A DNA stretch of 64,000 nucleotides from Chaenocephalus aceratus (lineage: Eukaryota; Chordata; Actinopteri; Perciformes; Channichthyidae). Below, piece by piece: positions 12,078 through 23,640 of the stretch. Position 1 is the first letter of the stretch. The number at the start of each line of letters is the position of its first letter. The position numbers and the translations under genes were made by a program. The notes beneath the pieces are model-generated. The model did not search any database, was not told the origin of the DNA, and saw nothing but the letters and a program-made list of their open reading frames with translations. The stretch covers positions 701,001 to 765,000 of the forward strand of contig JAMFTG010000054.1 of assembly GCA_023974075.1 (NCBI GenBank), given 5' to 3'.

Positions 12078-13736
12078 CTATTTGAGTTTACAGAACTCAG
12101 CAGTGGCTCCATAACCACAAAGACAAAGTCCAGCATGCAGCGGCTGAGTGAACGTGGTCTGCACTCTGTGGAGGAGAGTCGTGGTTTCAGAGACGCTGTA
12201 GAAGGACAGAACACCTGCTCTGTGATCCAGGTACACTCCTACTCTGGAGGACAGAGGACCTGAGACGGGAGTGAGGATACTGTTGTAACGAAATCTATAA
12301 CTGTTTTGGAAACACTCTAAGGACCAAGATTTGTCATTGTTTCCAAATAAACTTTCATCCCCTGCTCTGCTGGTATTCTTGTATGCGACTGCTACAAAAA
12401 CTCCTAACCCTCTCCACTCCACCTCCCAGTAACAACGTCCAGTCAGACTCTCTCTGCTCAGGACCTGATGATAACCAGTGAATCTGTCTGGGTGACTAGA
12501 ATAAGACTGATCTTGTTCCATGAATGTTGCTTTTCTGCTCCCCTCAGATAATACCAGCCGTGTCCCTGCTGTGTTTGGATCCAGAGTGATCTCCTGTGAG
12601 TATCTGAAGAACCCAGCTCTGGTGGTGGGCTCTGCTGCTGACGGTAAAACATCCACTTCAGTCGGTGAGACGTTGGTCCATTCCTCTCTCAGGGCGTCCT
12701 GTAGTTTGTCTCTGACTGCTGACAGGGCCGCCGTCACGTCCTCAAAGTAGCTCAGAGGACGGATGTTGGTGCTGGAGGAGTGTGTAGCTTCACTGAGGGG
12801 GGCTGGCAGTGAGGAGGGGTAGCTGAGCAGAAACTGGTTGTGGTCCTCTGTGTGAGACAGCAGCTCCAGCTCAGCGTCTCTCCCCTTCAGCTCCCCGATC
12901 TCCTGCTCCAGCTTCTCCTGGAGCTCTCTGACTCGACTCACTTCTCTCTCCTGCTGGGATCTGAGCTGCTGCTTCACGTCAGAGCTTCTCTTCTCCATGA
13001 TACGGATCAGCTCAGTGAACGTCTTCTCACTGTCCTCCACTGCTTTATCAGCAGAGCCATTGACGGCCTGCACCTCCTGCTGAAGCAGCTTCACCTCCTT
13101 CTCTCTGTCCTGGATCCTCTGCTGGATGTTGAGTCGACTCCCCTCCAGCTCTCTCTGCCTCTCAGTCCTCTCTGCAGCAGCTGACACCGTGTCGTGGCCT
13201 TTGTGTTCGTCCACAGAGCAGAGAGAACAGATACTCTGCTGATCAGTGCGGCAGAACAGCTTCTTCACCTCGTCGTGACGAGAGCAGATGTTCTCCTGGA
13301 GCTTCTTGGAGGGCTCCACCAGCTTGTGTTTCTTAAAGACAGGCAATTCATAATGAGGCTGGAGGTGTTGGTCACAGTAAGAGGCCACACACTGCAGACA
13401 GGACTTACAGGCTCTCAGCTTCCTCCCAGTGCAGACATCACAGGCCACGTCTTCAGCTCCAGCATAGCAGAGGTCAGCAGGAGCAGCTTGGAGTCCAGTC
13501 TTCTTCAGCTCCTCCACCAAAGCTGCTAGCATGGTGTTCTTCAGCAGGACAGGCCTCGGTGTGAAGCTCTGCCTGCACTGAGGGCAGCTGTGGGTTAGCT
13601 CTCCATCCCAGTGCTGTGTAATACACTTCATGCAGTAGCTGTGTCCACAGATAGTCGTCACCGGATCCTTCAGTAGATCCAGACAGATGGGACAAGAGAA
13701 GGTTTCCCGGTCCAGCTGAACTCCTTTCTGCGCCAT
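12078..13736 (-). CDS. TRIM E3 ubiquitin ligase, RING/B-box/coiled-coil/PRY-SPRY (copy 1)
   Basis: Single-exon, intact 552-codon frame. I chose the start MAQKGVQLD rather than an in-frame ATG 12 codons upstream (13772), because fish TRIM proteins of this class begin there. The domains run in order. A RING with canonical C3HC4 ligands is at C15, C18, C30, H32, C35, C38, C51 and C54. A B-box1-like cysteine cluster follows at about 95-125 and a B-box2 (CSRHDEVKKLFC...C..C) at about 145-185. A long coiled coil spans about 190-320 and a PRY-SPRY about 365-552, with CYWEVEW and YLDHRAGVLSFYSV motifs. Such proteins act as cytosolic E3 ligases, often interferon-induced and antiviral. That role is family knowledge and is not shown here. 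The closest group is fish TRIM16/TRIM25-like or finTRIM, but the exact orthologue is not assignable. A second intact copy is at 25331-26989, differing at 15 residues. Confidence 0.9.
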   Translation of the reverse strand: MAQKGVQLDRETFSCPICLDLLKDPVTTICGHSYCMKCITQHWDGELTHSCPQCRQSFTPRPVLLKNTMLAALVEELKKTGLQAAPADLCYAGAEDVACDVCTGRKLRACKSCLQCVASYCDQHLQPHYELPVFKKHKLVEPSKKLQENICSRHDEVKKLFCRTDQQSICSLCSVDEHKGHDTVSAAAERTERQRELEGSRLNIQQRIQDREKEVKLLQQEVQAVNGSADKAVEDSEKTFTELIRIMEKRSSDVKQQLRSQQEREVSRVRELQEKLEQEIGELKGRDAELELLSHTEDHNQFLLSYPSSLPAPLSEATHSSSTNIRPLSYFEDVTAALSAVRDKLQDALREEWTNVSPTEVDVLPSAAEPTTRAGFFRYSQEITLDPNTAGTRLVLSEGSRKATFMEQDQSYSSHPDRFTGYHQVLSRESLTGRCYWEVEWRGLGVFVAVAYKNTSRAGDESLFGNNDKSWSLECFQNSYRFRYNSILTPVSGPLSSRVGVYLDHRAGVLSFYSVSETTTLLHRVQTTFTQPLHAGLCLCGYGATAEFCKLK

Positions 13737-13766
13737 TTCACCTCTCAGTAGCAGCGAGTGTGTGAG

Positions 13767-13776
13767 TTTCACTTCC
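13767..13776 (-). promoter_or_regulatory. Ets-IRF composite-like site upstream of TRIM copy 1
   Basis: GGAAGTGAAA on the minus strand fits the composite element GGAANNGAAA used by Ets/IRF factors. It lies 31-40 bases upstream of the chosen ATG and is conserved at 27020-27029. Another GAAACT is nearby. No experimental support is available. Confidence 0.35.
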
Positions 13777-14040
13777 TGAGAGCTGAAACTAGTGTGACAG
13801 CTGATCTGAACAGGATGTGTGTGGGCGGTGAATGTGGCCTATCAGCTCTTGTGCTTTACCCACATGTTGGTTAAACCCCTCCTCCTCAGTGTGGCTCTGA
13901 AGGGGAGGAACCAGGAAGTACAGAGTGGAGCTGCTGGCTGTGTCTGAGAGCAGGAAGAAGAGGGAGGGCTCATCAGACTGACTCATTCCAGGAGGAGCAG
14001 CAGCGCTCAGACTCTGACTCATGTTTATTTACACAAAGCC

Positions 14041-14417
14041 TCGGTTACAACCTGCTCTTCATTTGAAAAGAGCTTTTAGTTGTAAAATAAGTTGGTAAAC
14101 TTACAAAATCTGAAGGGGGTTAAATACTTGTTTCCTCCACTGTAAATGTATCGCCTCAATGTCCTGAAATAACTGATTGATTTAATAGTTGAATGTACAG
14201 TAAGTCGTTTGTTACTGTGTGTAGTAGTAGTAGTTTTGATTGTGTGTGTGTGTGTGTGTGGGGGGGGGGGGGGCTTTTATATAGAAAAAACTTCTTATTC
14301 TGTGCATTCACACTAAACATGAACCTGAAAACTACATACGTCCTCTTTAATTAACACCAAAATGATGATTTGTGGTCGAAACCTTCTTTTAAATCTTTTA
14401 TTTTTACCCTCCGGCAG
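14041..14417. other. spacer with (TG)n and poly-G tract (unit 1)
   Basis: Non-coding sequence upstream of the TRIM gene. It contains a TG repeat followed by a G run (about 14237-14273), equivalent to 27495-27523 in unit 2, where the G run is shorter. No other feature is seen. Confidence 0.5.
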
Positions 14418-14468
14418 ATGTGTCTCAATGGAGAAGAAGAAACCTCAGATTCCTTAGTGTCCATCGAG
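14418..14468 (+). other. possible orphan exon at the unit 1/unit 2 junction
   Basis: The sequence lies between a pyrimidine-rich acceptor (ending CCCTCCGGCAG) and a consensus donor (GTGAGT), with an open acidic frame (MCLNGEEETSDSLVSIE). The frame stays open past the donor to the hAT junction. A second acceptor-like TTTCAG followed by an acidic open stretch (EEDSAVEWSINQ) occurs just after the hAT 3' part. The two could be neighbouring exons of an unidentified gene at the source locus. No family is recognised. Confidence 0.25.
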
Positions 14469-14511
14469 GTGAGTTCTTCCGAGGAGTCGTCTCCCGCTGT
14501 GACCCCCTCCC

Positions 14512-15297
14512 CACTGTGCAGACGTGCAACATTCTGCTGCAGTATAATTCACTATATAACACTAACATTCCTGACAATAGACCTCAATAGTCATCTTTTA
14601 TGGTGTACATGTCTTTTTAATAACATTTTTTAATGGAACATTCATAAATCAAAAATAAATATAACTTAAATATACCTGACCTCTTAAATTAAAATAAAGT
14701 GAACATTAACACAGATATTATCATTTATAAAATGCTATAAAAAAAAACATAAGCAGCAGATTTTTTAATTAACTACAAAATAAGCCGGTATTAAAGTGTA
14801 AATAGACAACAACACGGAAATGGAAATGAAAAGGCCTGATGGTGGTGCTAAATCAGAGCAACACTGGGTGACATACTGTAGCCCTTTAGTCCCTCTCTCT
14901 TGTCTGTCTCTCCTTTCTTTTCTTTTTTGAAAGCCTGACTTTGTGAGTCGTTGAGACATCGTACACATGTAAGTACTCGCATCCCTCCTCACATGCTCTC
15001 ACTCTGCTAGAAAATGCGGTGCCGCACCGTGTTTGGAGACAGGTCCAAACCATTATATGTAAATAGAGGGGGGTGTACAGAGGCTTTGGATAATGAACTT
15101 TTCAAACAAAAATAAGTTAAATGAATCGTAAGTTTAGTGAGTACATTATCAATATAATGTTATATTAATGTTAATTATTGATGATTGATGAAAGGTTACT
15201 TGCATTGTTTTTCTTAATGTTCTACAATTTCTCGGGCCCCTGTCAGTCAAGGGCCCTTAGAATCATCCTAACTTTTCACCCCCTTATGGCGCCCCTG
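14512..15297. mobile_element. hAT 3' part, second copy
   Basis: Copy of 1269-2053 ending GGCGCCCCTG, followed by ACAACTAC as in unit 1. The 5' TIR is absent. Its left neighbour is the CCCCCTCC end of unit 1. Confidence 0.9.
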
Positions 15298-15717
15298 ACA
15301 ACTACAGTAAATGTGTATTAAAGCAACCCTCCTGTGATACATGCGTAAACATATGTTTTAGTGAGGGAGGGGTCAGACTGAGTGAGGATGAACACTGGGC
15401 TTTGTTTCAGGAGGAAGACTCAGCTGTCGAATGGTCCATAAATCAGCTCCTATCGTCTATCCTTATCGTCTATTCCTTGACCTCTGTGTGAAACGTCACG
15501 GGGTTAAGGGAAAGTGGATAGGACATTTCAAAAGGACTTAGGAGAAGAGACTGCGGTGCTTTGAGAATCCGAATGCACTTTCAATATCCGACGTGTTTAT
15601 GATGCGCCAGCGGATGTCATTTGTGCGTCTGCTGCTGTGGGGAAACTATGGAAACCACAGTTTTCTATACAGCGGAGTCCACCCCCACTCAAAATACCTT
15701 CCCGCACCTCTGCATGC

Positions 15718-15957
15718 CTAAAACAGCTGAATGCGGCGATTACCATGTTGTTCAGCAAAACGCCTCACGAACGTATTAAGATCCAAAGCTTTAGTGCGTT
15801 TTGATTCAATGCTGAGTACAGCCAAACTTGACAGTCTCTTCTCTGTCACTGTAGACCGCACCTCATTCCTTCCATCTACTCGGGCAGGGTGGCCCACTTT
15901 GGGTACCTGGCTGGAGTGAGATTTTGATATCATGGCTTTAATTACACATATGCGCAC
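15718..15957 (-). pseudogene. hAT transposase C-terminal remnant (unit 2)
   Basis: Identical in translation to 2474-2713, with the same LAVLSIES motif. No catalytic region is present. Confidence 0.55.
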
Positions 15958-17470
15958 TAAATGACTGCTATCGTGTTAGTAGCGGGAACTTAGCATACGA
16001 TATATATATACAATAAATACAAATACACAATATTGGACCCAGACTATAAAGGGCACACAGTTTCATTCACTAATGAAAGTCAAACGCATGTTTGATTCCA
16101 CTGTTTTATTGTGTGCCTGTCGCAATAAGCAATTAATTGACTTATCGTACGATAAATAAAAATGAACTAGATAACTTTTCTGACCTCGATACATTTACAT
16201 GAGGATGTGACTAGCAGTTTGAAAGGATGTACTTGAATTATTATTATATATTTTCATTATGTCAGTGGTCTAAAATGGTCATACAACGGTGCCGACAATA
16301 TTATCGTTTATCACAATCATTTCCGGGAAAATGTATCCAACACAATTATCGTGAGGCCTATACATGAAACACACACAAACACCTACAGACTTACTCCAAA
16401 CTGCCAAATATATTAATTAACACACTCTCACTCTAATATACTCTATTTTGGCCTAGTAGAACAATAAGCAGCAGACTTTTACTTTTTATCATTTCTACTG
16501 GATCTCAGATCTGCGCACTACGGGTCGGGGATTGACCAACCGGCTCCCACTGCTCTGCTGTCTGTTAACGTTGTTAAGAGTGGTGCGGGCGGATCGACAG
16601 CTTGAGCAGCTGTCAACTCAACATTGTAAATAACCAACTAAAAACAATCTCCGACGCCGGTTCATCTTGTTTTTGGCGTGAGAATAGTTTGGCCGCCTGA
16701 GAGCGTGAGATTGAGAGTGAAATCGTGTGTCGCACGCCAGATGCGTGAGAGTTGGCAACCCTGACTTGAGTCCGAATGCTTCTCGTTTTGCGCCGTCCCG
16801 TTCAAATGAAATCGCCGGCAATCATATTTCCAAGCTCGCGCCAGAGCCGGGGGAGGGGTTACAAGACTCGCGTCTTGTGCTGCATTCACTTGCACATTAG
16901 AGATTTTCTCTCATAAATGTCCGATGAGCCACAACTTTTCTTTCAAAACAAAGATGCCAGCTGGGGTGGCAAGTGTAAGGGAAACTTCTGCTTCAATGGA
17001 GAGTCAGGACTCGGAGAGACACGGGACGAGCAGGAGTTCTGATGTCAAACACTGGGATTTAATACAAGCATCGGCCGGAGAATTTCACATCACAAGTCAC
17101 AGTCAAAGATTCTGACTGCACGGGTGGGTTGCCATGTCAATTCTGATCACCCTCTCATCTTGGCAGACCTTTTAACTAGCTTCACTAAGAGTCAATCCAC
17201 ATATTGGGGGAAGGTGTACGTGACCACCTGGAGGCACTGAATCACTTATTTGACTCTATGGCTCTGTGACCGAGAGTTGACCGGTCATAAAACTGATAAT
17301 CTCAGCAATAGCTGAGACTTCCCATTCCTTAAGACAGATAACAGACTTAGGCTTCGTCGTAAATGTAAACAGGCCGAAAGGTCAAATATCTTAAGTAAAG
17401 ACAAAATTAATCCCCAACAGCAAGGCTATTTTTTAGGGTGGCAGTTGCCACCCCGGTAGATCCGCCCCTG
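15958..17470. other. old transposon mosaic without a gene (unit 2)
   Basis: Counterpart of 2714-4217, with only scattered small differences, for example an inserted CTCACTC-like stretch near 16425. No gene is seen. Confidence 0.5.
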
Positions 17471-17499
17471 TCAGTGGCGGTTCTAGAACATTTGACATG

Positions 17500-18077
17500 T
17501 TGGCATTTTCTTCAAAGAAAAAGACATCACTATTATTAGAAGAAGGGACATAATCCCAGGAAGGCTGCCTGGTGGATTGTTTTTATAAAAATGAAAAATA
17601 TCGACTTAATATTTATACTGCCCCCGAGGCAAAAAACAAGTTACACTTATTCAGAAAACTTAGAGAGCTATTAACAGTGGGTTATAAAATTATATTAAGT
17701 GGTGATTTTAATACAGTAACAGAAGCGATAAGTGTAGTACAGCTGTTTTTAAACTGAGGGCAGAAGGAAAGCTGTTGAAAGAAATCTGCAGCGATGCAGG
17801 CCTAATCGATGTCTGTCGCTCACTGAATCCCGCTGGAATGGATTTCACGAGATATGACAAAACAACTAAAACCCGTATAGACAGGATTTATGTATCGAAT
17901 CACTTCTCTGTAACCAACTACAAAACAATCTTCAATAACTTTTTGGATCATCTTTTGGTCCAAACGTCATTATCCTCCGGAGCCAACACACTCTCACTCC
18001 ATAATCGTCCAGGAGCGACGCTTGGTCAGGGTCCGTGGTGTGCAGTTGTGACGCTCCTGGCTCCTTCAGCTTCATAA
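17500..18077 (+). pseudogene. LINE endonuclease fragment (unit 2)
   Basis: Copy of 4243-4820. An extra GAA-type triplet and a C-to-A change near 17550 create a TAA in the endonuclease frame that unit 1 lacks. The GDFNTV and DRIYVS motifs are retained. Confidence 0.65.
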
Positions 18078-19035
18078 AGGGATGCAAATAGCTTTCAACT
18101 GATTGCAATGTATTCCCATCTGCGGTGGGATTTGACGCTCATGGAAGCACGGCATTCGTTTGTGTCGGCTGCCATTAAAGGCAATGTGAGCGTCCATTCC
18201 CATTGGATAACGGAGAATTGTACACCCGCAAGTTAGTATTCCTCTTACTGTCGATTGATTTTACAGTGATATCTGCACTACTCATCGACTAAAAAAACAC
18301 CAGATTATCCTTGTTAATTACACAACATTGATTGGTTTAAATGGTGTGCAATGCTTTTGTATTTTTCCCCTTCGATTGAATGTAATGGTGATTTTGGCGA
18401 TTAGGCCCCGTTGTGCAGGCGTATCATTCGGGAGGGGAGAACCGATCCGATGAAACCCCCCGGGGTCTAGACCTGGTGGTGGTGAATAGAGAACCGCAGT
18501 GACGCGTCCTAAAACCCGGAAGTAAGTTAGCATTTTTAGCACTTCCGGTTCCTTCGTCAAAAAGCAATGCATTTTCTCCATAGGGTTTTGGAAAATAGCT
18601 CGAAATAAGGTCTGTGGTTGACACAAATTTAAGAGATAAATCACGTTTTGTTCTACGACAGTAGATACATCAGCAGTGACCCCACTGGTGATTTTTGAAG
18701 AGTTTACGTGTCTGAAAAACGATGGTTGTTACCGAGTGGCTGAATAGGACTACAGAAATGGTCGAGGCCGTTGTACGTCATTACGCCTACACACGTAAAC
18801 ACTCCCGCTAAGTTTGTTTTCCCCTGTGTTCTGCTTGAAAGCAAGTACCTGCCTATCTTGAGTATCTGTATATCTATATCTGACCATTAGAATCTGTATT
18901 TTTGAAATTGTCGTTTTTAACACCGTAGTTTTACAAATTATAGAATAATTAATTACCAGTGTTTTCCAATTTTACTCGGCAGTTCGTTTCGTTAGCTAAC
19001 GTTAGCTAAAGCTAGCGCCACTAGTTAGCTACGCA

Positions 19036-19148
19036 ATGGTTTGTTGCTTTGCTCCGGGTTGCAGCCACAGGTCTTCGCATGAAACGTGCTCGTTCTATCG
19101 TTTCCCGGCCAATGTTTTCCAAAGGAGAGTCTGGATTCGTGCCATGAG
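19036..19148 (+). CDS. THAP-domain first exon of a transposon protein (unit 2)
   Basis: Same exon as 5779-5891, with two nearby changes (RLPANV becomes RFPANV, and GTGTTTC becomes GTTTTCC). The donor GTAAGC is intact. It is a fragment of a transposon gene and probably not expressed as a full protein. Confidence 0.6.
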
Positions 19149-19791
19149 GTAAGCTGACGTTACATTGTTGTCCATGTCACGGTGAACTGTAAATGATGGG
19201 TAGTGACTGTATCGCCGTTTTAGAGATGGCGCTTCTGAAAAGACCGCAACATAAGTAAAGATAATGAATACATCCTATTAAAACCTGTGTGGCTTATATG
19301 ATAAGTCTAATTAGTACAAGCAGCATAACGTTTCACCATGTAACTAAAGATTGTATTCAGGGCAATCAGTTTGACATATTGAACTAATAACAAATCACCT
19401 CTGGCTGGCAGAGAACGCTGCTCCATAGCTTCTCTTGGATGTAAAATCACATGTACATTTTACATTTATATTCAATTTAATATTCCATCCCTCACATACT
19501 TTTGTATATATAATAACTTATATTTTGTTTTTCTTGTTATGCTGCTGCAACACAAACATTTCCCAAATTGGGATCAATACAGTAATATCTTATCTTAATT
19601 AATTAAGAAATATAACTATTATAATCAGTGTAGCAGCTGACACCTATTTTCAATATGGATTAATCTACCATTTATTTCAATTTCCATCTATAAAAATGTC
19701 AAAATAATGAAAATGTTCACGAGACAAAGTGCAAGGTTATATCTTTAGATGTTTTGTTTTAGCCTATGTACTGTATGTCTTAATGCTCTTA

Positions 19792-20412
19792 AGGCCCTGA
19801 CACACCAAGCAGTCACCAGAGGACTAGCCGACGCTGAAGTCGGCTGTTGCCTGGCCGTGTTCTCCTGCGTTTTGGCCATGTGTCGCACGGGAACACACCG
19901 CACCGACTTCAGTGCGTGAGTGGCAATAACTCTCCTTACCAGCAGGCGGCGGTAGTGTGTATTCGTCATTCAAAAGAGGCAACAACCGGAAGACAGAGAA
20001 GAAGAAGAGTATCTTTTCTCCGTAATATCATACAGAGCTGGCCTCTCCTGGATCAAGGTGATGAGCAGGTCTTCGTTTGCATCATTCCAGATCGCCATGA
20101 TGAGATGAAAATGAATAGCAGTCTGTGTGTGCCTTCTTAAATCGTTTGTTTACGTCCCTCACTTCCGCTTCGCTTCTCATGCACTGAGTCGCTAGCTGAA
20201 CAGCCAATCAGAGTGATTATTTGGTCCGACTGCCAGACCCGATGCATGGCCGATTCAACATGTTGAATCGGCCATGCATCGGGTCTGGCAGTCCAAATAA
20301 GGCGTGTCACAGTCGACGGTGCGGGACACACCAACCTGACTACGGCGCCGCGAATGCCCGACAGCCTCTGACGGCCTCTGACTCCCAAAATCGGGTTGGT
20401 GTGTCAGGGCCT
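19792..20412. mobile_element. PIF/Harbinger-type MITE (unit 2)
   Basis: Copy of 6537-7157 with the same TIRs and TTA target (19789-19791 and 20413-20415). Confidence 0.8.
20228..20293. repeat. perfect 66-bp palindrome (unit 2)
   Basis: Exact counterpart of 6973-7038. Both arms are unchanged. Confidence 0.9.
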
Positions 20413-20592
20413 TTATATGCGACGGTGTGACTTCCATGAAACTAATATTTTATATCTTGCCAACAGACGAGCTGACAGGAAGCCTAACACTCCAACAACA
20501 ACATTGCAAAGGCGAGTAAATGTAAACGATTCACACTTTCTTAATGTCTTCTTCTTTCTTGCAGTGAGGTGAAGCTGACCTTGCACTTGGTG

Positions 20593-21427
20593 TCAGTAAG
20601 GATGTTCCTCACGCAGGCTGAATGTTTCTCCCTCCTTACTGACACAGAAGCCCTTGATTTGCAATGCTTCACTAATTGTCATTTCCCTGGCTCCGTAGGG
20701 ACACTTTACCTCCAGCACAGCGGAGGACCCTACCAGACCATCTGGAGATGCCCCCAACACTCCTGATTGGGAGAGCCACAAACCTGACTCATGGACCGGC
20801 ATCTGGGTTGCAGTGGTGAATGCCCTCACATTCATTCATAGTCCCCGACTGTACAGACAAAACACCATCAAGGGCCTGTTGTTGCTCTAGCACCCTGGCA
20901 ATAAGGGAAGCAGTCACACGCTTTGACCTCAGGACAGCTCCAAAGTTGCTGGCAGTCAACCTTCCTTTCCTGAACAAATGCCAGTTTGGGTTGGTTCGCT
21001 GACCAGTGTAGCCACCTGAATTGCCCTCTGTTGCTCCTCAGACAATGCCATGCTTGCCACAATTGCCTCAGGTCCCTGATGCCCAACAGATTTGAGAATT
21101 TCAGGAACAGTAAGTGTTTCCAAGCTGTAGTGTTCCTCTTCTGGCTCGGGGGAGAGAAGCCAAGACATTCCTGAGAACCTGCCCCCGAGTCTGTCCCTCA
21201 GCCAGTCACGATCTTCGGAGGTGGGCTCTCTTCCACTGACAGGGGGTGTCAGTGCAGCTGAAATTGTGGATGGCAAAGATGGCTAATGCAGCCGCATGAC
21301 TGCATTTCCATTCTCCACATGGGCATTCACATTTTGTGGAGAGAATTCCCTCTTCTCCTGTAGATACCTGTGGTGGTGGGATTGTTTTATTATTTAAAAT
21401 ATATTTACATTTGTAATGCCTTCCCAA
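20593..21427 (-). pseudogene. SWIM zinc finger plus YqaJ-type nuclease, broken (unit 2)
   Basis: Same domains and the same shared frame shift and stop as 7338-8173. It has one further single-base loss: near 21008 a GTGGTAGCC of unit 1 reads GTGTAGCC, which shifts the frame after AIQVAT. The unit 2 lesion is therefore younger than the duplication. Confidence 0.65.
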
Positions 21428-21506
21428 TTATCCCTTTAATTGTTTATAGCCTACTGTATGTTTATTTCATGGATATGTCTGTGTTTTCTGGTGTGTAATA
21501 TTTGTA

Positions 21507-22555
21507 ATCTTGGGGCCTCTTCTCTTTAACGTCTACATGCTACCACTGGCTCAGATAATGAAGAACAAAAATAAGTTACCATAGCGATGCAGATGACACA
21601 CACATTTACGTAACCATTTCACCAGGAGACTATGCTCCAATTCAAACACTGAGTAAGTGCATTGAACAAATCAATGACTGGATGTGTCAGAACTTTCTCC
21701 AATTAAACAAAGATAAAACTGAGGTAATGGTTTTTGGAGCCAAGTCAGAACGTATAAAAGTTAGCGCTGAGCTTCAGTGTGCAATGTTCAAACCAACAGA
21801 TAAAGCCAGAAATCTAGGTGTAGTCATGGACTCTATCACCTACTATCACCTACTATCACCTAAAGAATATATCTCGGATTAAAAGACTAATGTCACAGCA
21901 GGATCTGGAAAAACTTGTCCATGCCTTTATCTTCAGTAGACTCGACTACTGCAATGGTGTCTTCACAGGTCTCACTAAAAAATCTATTAGGAAGCTGCAG
22001 CTGATTCAGAACGCCGCTGCTCGAGTCCTCACTAACACTAAGAAAGTGGATCACATCACTCCTGTTCTGAAGTCTTTACACTGGCTTCCTGTGTGTCAAA
22101 GAATAGATTTCAAAATATTGCTGCTGGTTTATAAAGCACTGAATGGTTTAGGCCCAAAATACATTTCTGACCTCCTGCTAAATTATGAACCATCCAGATC
22201 TCTCAGGTCTTCAGGGACTGGTCAGCTTTCTGTCCCCAGAGTCAGAACTAAACATGGAGAAGCAGCGTTCAGTTATTATGCTCCAAACATCTGGAACAAA
22301 CTCCCAGAAACCTGCAGGTCCGCTGCAACTCTGACTACTTTTAAATCCAGACTAAAGACTTTTCGCCGCTGCTTTTAATTGAACTATTCATATCTTAAAC
22401 TGCACTGTAACTTTTATCCATGTATTTTTCCTTAATGTTTATTTTATTAGCTTTTCTTTTTTTAATGCTTAATGTCTTTCATTTTTTTTGTAAAGCACTT
22501 TGAATTGCCTTGCGTTGAAAAGTGCTATATAAATAAACTTGCCTTACTATTACTA
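21507..22555 (+). mobile_element. L2/Maui-like LINE 3' end (unit 2)
   Basis: Copy of 8253-9330. The frame is broken near 21830 by a deletion of about 40 bases combined with a short repeat of ACCTACTATC. Several residues match the longer L2 at 61.5 kb rather than unit 1 (for example KKSIRKLQLIQNAAARVL). Confidence 0.8.
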
Positions 22556-23640
22556 ACAATAGTAGTAATAAGAAGAAGAAGATAGTTGAAATTAAATAAA
22601 TTGTAATTGTGGTTGAATAGCATTGTCTGCTGCATTTATTTGATCAATTTAAACGGTAAGTAACGTTATTATGGCAGGTGCGCGTGACCTGTGCCGCTGC
22701 ACATTCATCATCTGCAAGATGCTGACACAGCAGTCAGTGATGGATCAGAAAATGGTTAAACCAACCAGCCCTTATCGCCAGCAGTAACACTGCATCAACA
22801 GTTCAGATCATGGGGACATTACGTTACTGTCGTGGACACCAACGTCCTCCTGCCCGACTCGCCGGCTTTGCCCGCCTCGCCCACAGAGGCGGAGCAGCCG
22901 CAGCCGTCTTCGTTACCCCAAACACCGCCACCCCTCGGCGGCCCGCAAGTGCCAGAGGACCTCGGCAAAACAGAGCCTGCGCAGGTATATTTAAAAAAAG
23001 TACCCAACTCGCCTGTAGGCTACTCATTTTGCAGCTCATGGTTTCAAAACAGAGATTGGCTGGAATATTCATGTAAAAAAGATGCCATGCATGTAGACAT
23101 TTCGGTTCAAGTAAGTCAGATGCCTTCACCACAACTGGCTACAACAACTGGCGCCATGCATGCTCTTATAGGCTATGTGATAAGGGACTGGGAAGGCATG
23201 ATCAAGCAAAGAGCACATAGATCCATAGATCTCTTAATGTTGCTCTCAAAGTGCACCAGATTGATGCTTTTCAATATTAAAACAAAAAATCTTCCCGGGG
23301 GAGCATGCCCCCGGACCCCCCCCCCCCCCAGAGAAGGTGAGGACCCCCATAGAGGGTGTTAGGTACACTCCCCACTTATAAAAATAGCACTTTACCACTG
23401 CACCCTCTCTAATCTCAGATGCACCCTTAGTCATTTTGTTCTGGAACCGGGCCTGCACACACTAATTAGAAGAACACAGACTAAAACAACAATGTACAGA
23501 CGAATCAGATGATTATACATGATCTTAAAATATATATTTTTTTTTTTTTATTTGCATTTTTTTGTAATCATTATTTTTAATACTTTCTGCTGACACTAGG
23601 TGGGGCTGTGCCTGCCCCTAATGACCAGTCGCCACTGCAT
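22556..23640. other. transposon-derived segment with proline-rich frame (unit 2)
   Basis: Counterpart of 9331-10410. It has an additional GCCGGCTTTGCCCGCCTC stretch, so the peptide gains PALPAS, and several clustered substitutions in 22.73-22.81 kb. Confidence 0.4.

Larger units (their letters stand above)
1269..14511. repeat. tandem segmental duplication, unit 1 (13,243 bp)
   Basis: This segment is repeated almost base for base at 14512-27762. Equivalent landmarks are offset by 13,243 bp at the left end and up to 13,257 bp inside because of small indels. The unit starts inside the hAT element (CACTGTGCAGACG at 1269) and ends at CCCCCTCC just before the next CACTGTGCAG. Most of it differs by well under 1 percent by eye. 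Clearly higher divergence is seen in the L2 fragment, the segment that follows it and the TRIM coding region. Confidence 0.95.
18488..21427. mobile_element. ISL2EU-like transposon, 5' end and coding parts (unit 2)
   Basis: Copy of 5231-8173, with the same AT-flanked left end, THAP exon, nested Harbinger MITE and convergent YqaJ/SWIM remnant. Confidence 0.55.

Noticed and set aside
12520..13529. Plus-strand frames of 76-114 codons across the TRIM region
   Set aside because: Antisense shadows of the minus-strand TRIM coding sequence. They are Leu/Ser-rich and match no domain.
13773..14022. 77-codon minus-strand frame upstream of TRIM starting MSQSLSAAAPP
   Set aside because: Separated from the TRIM start by stops, and no recognised domain. 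Probably 5' UTR or promoter sequence.
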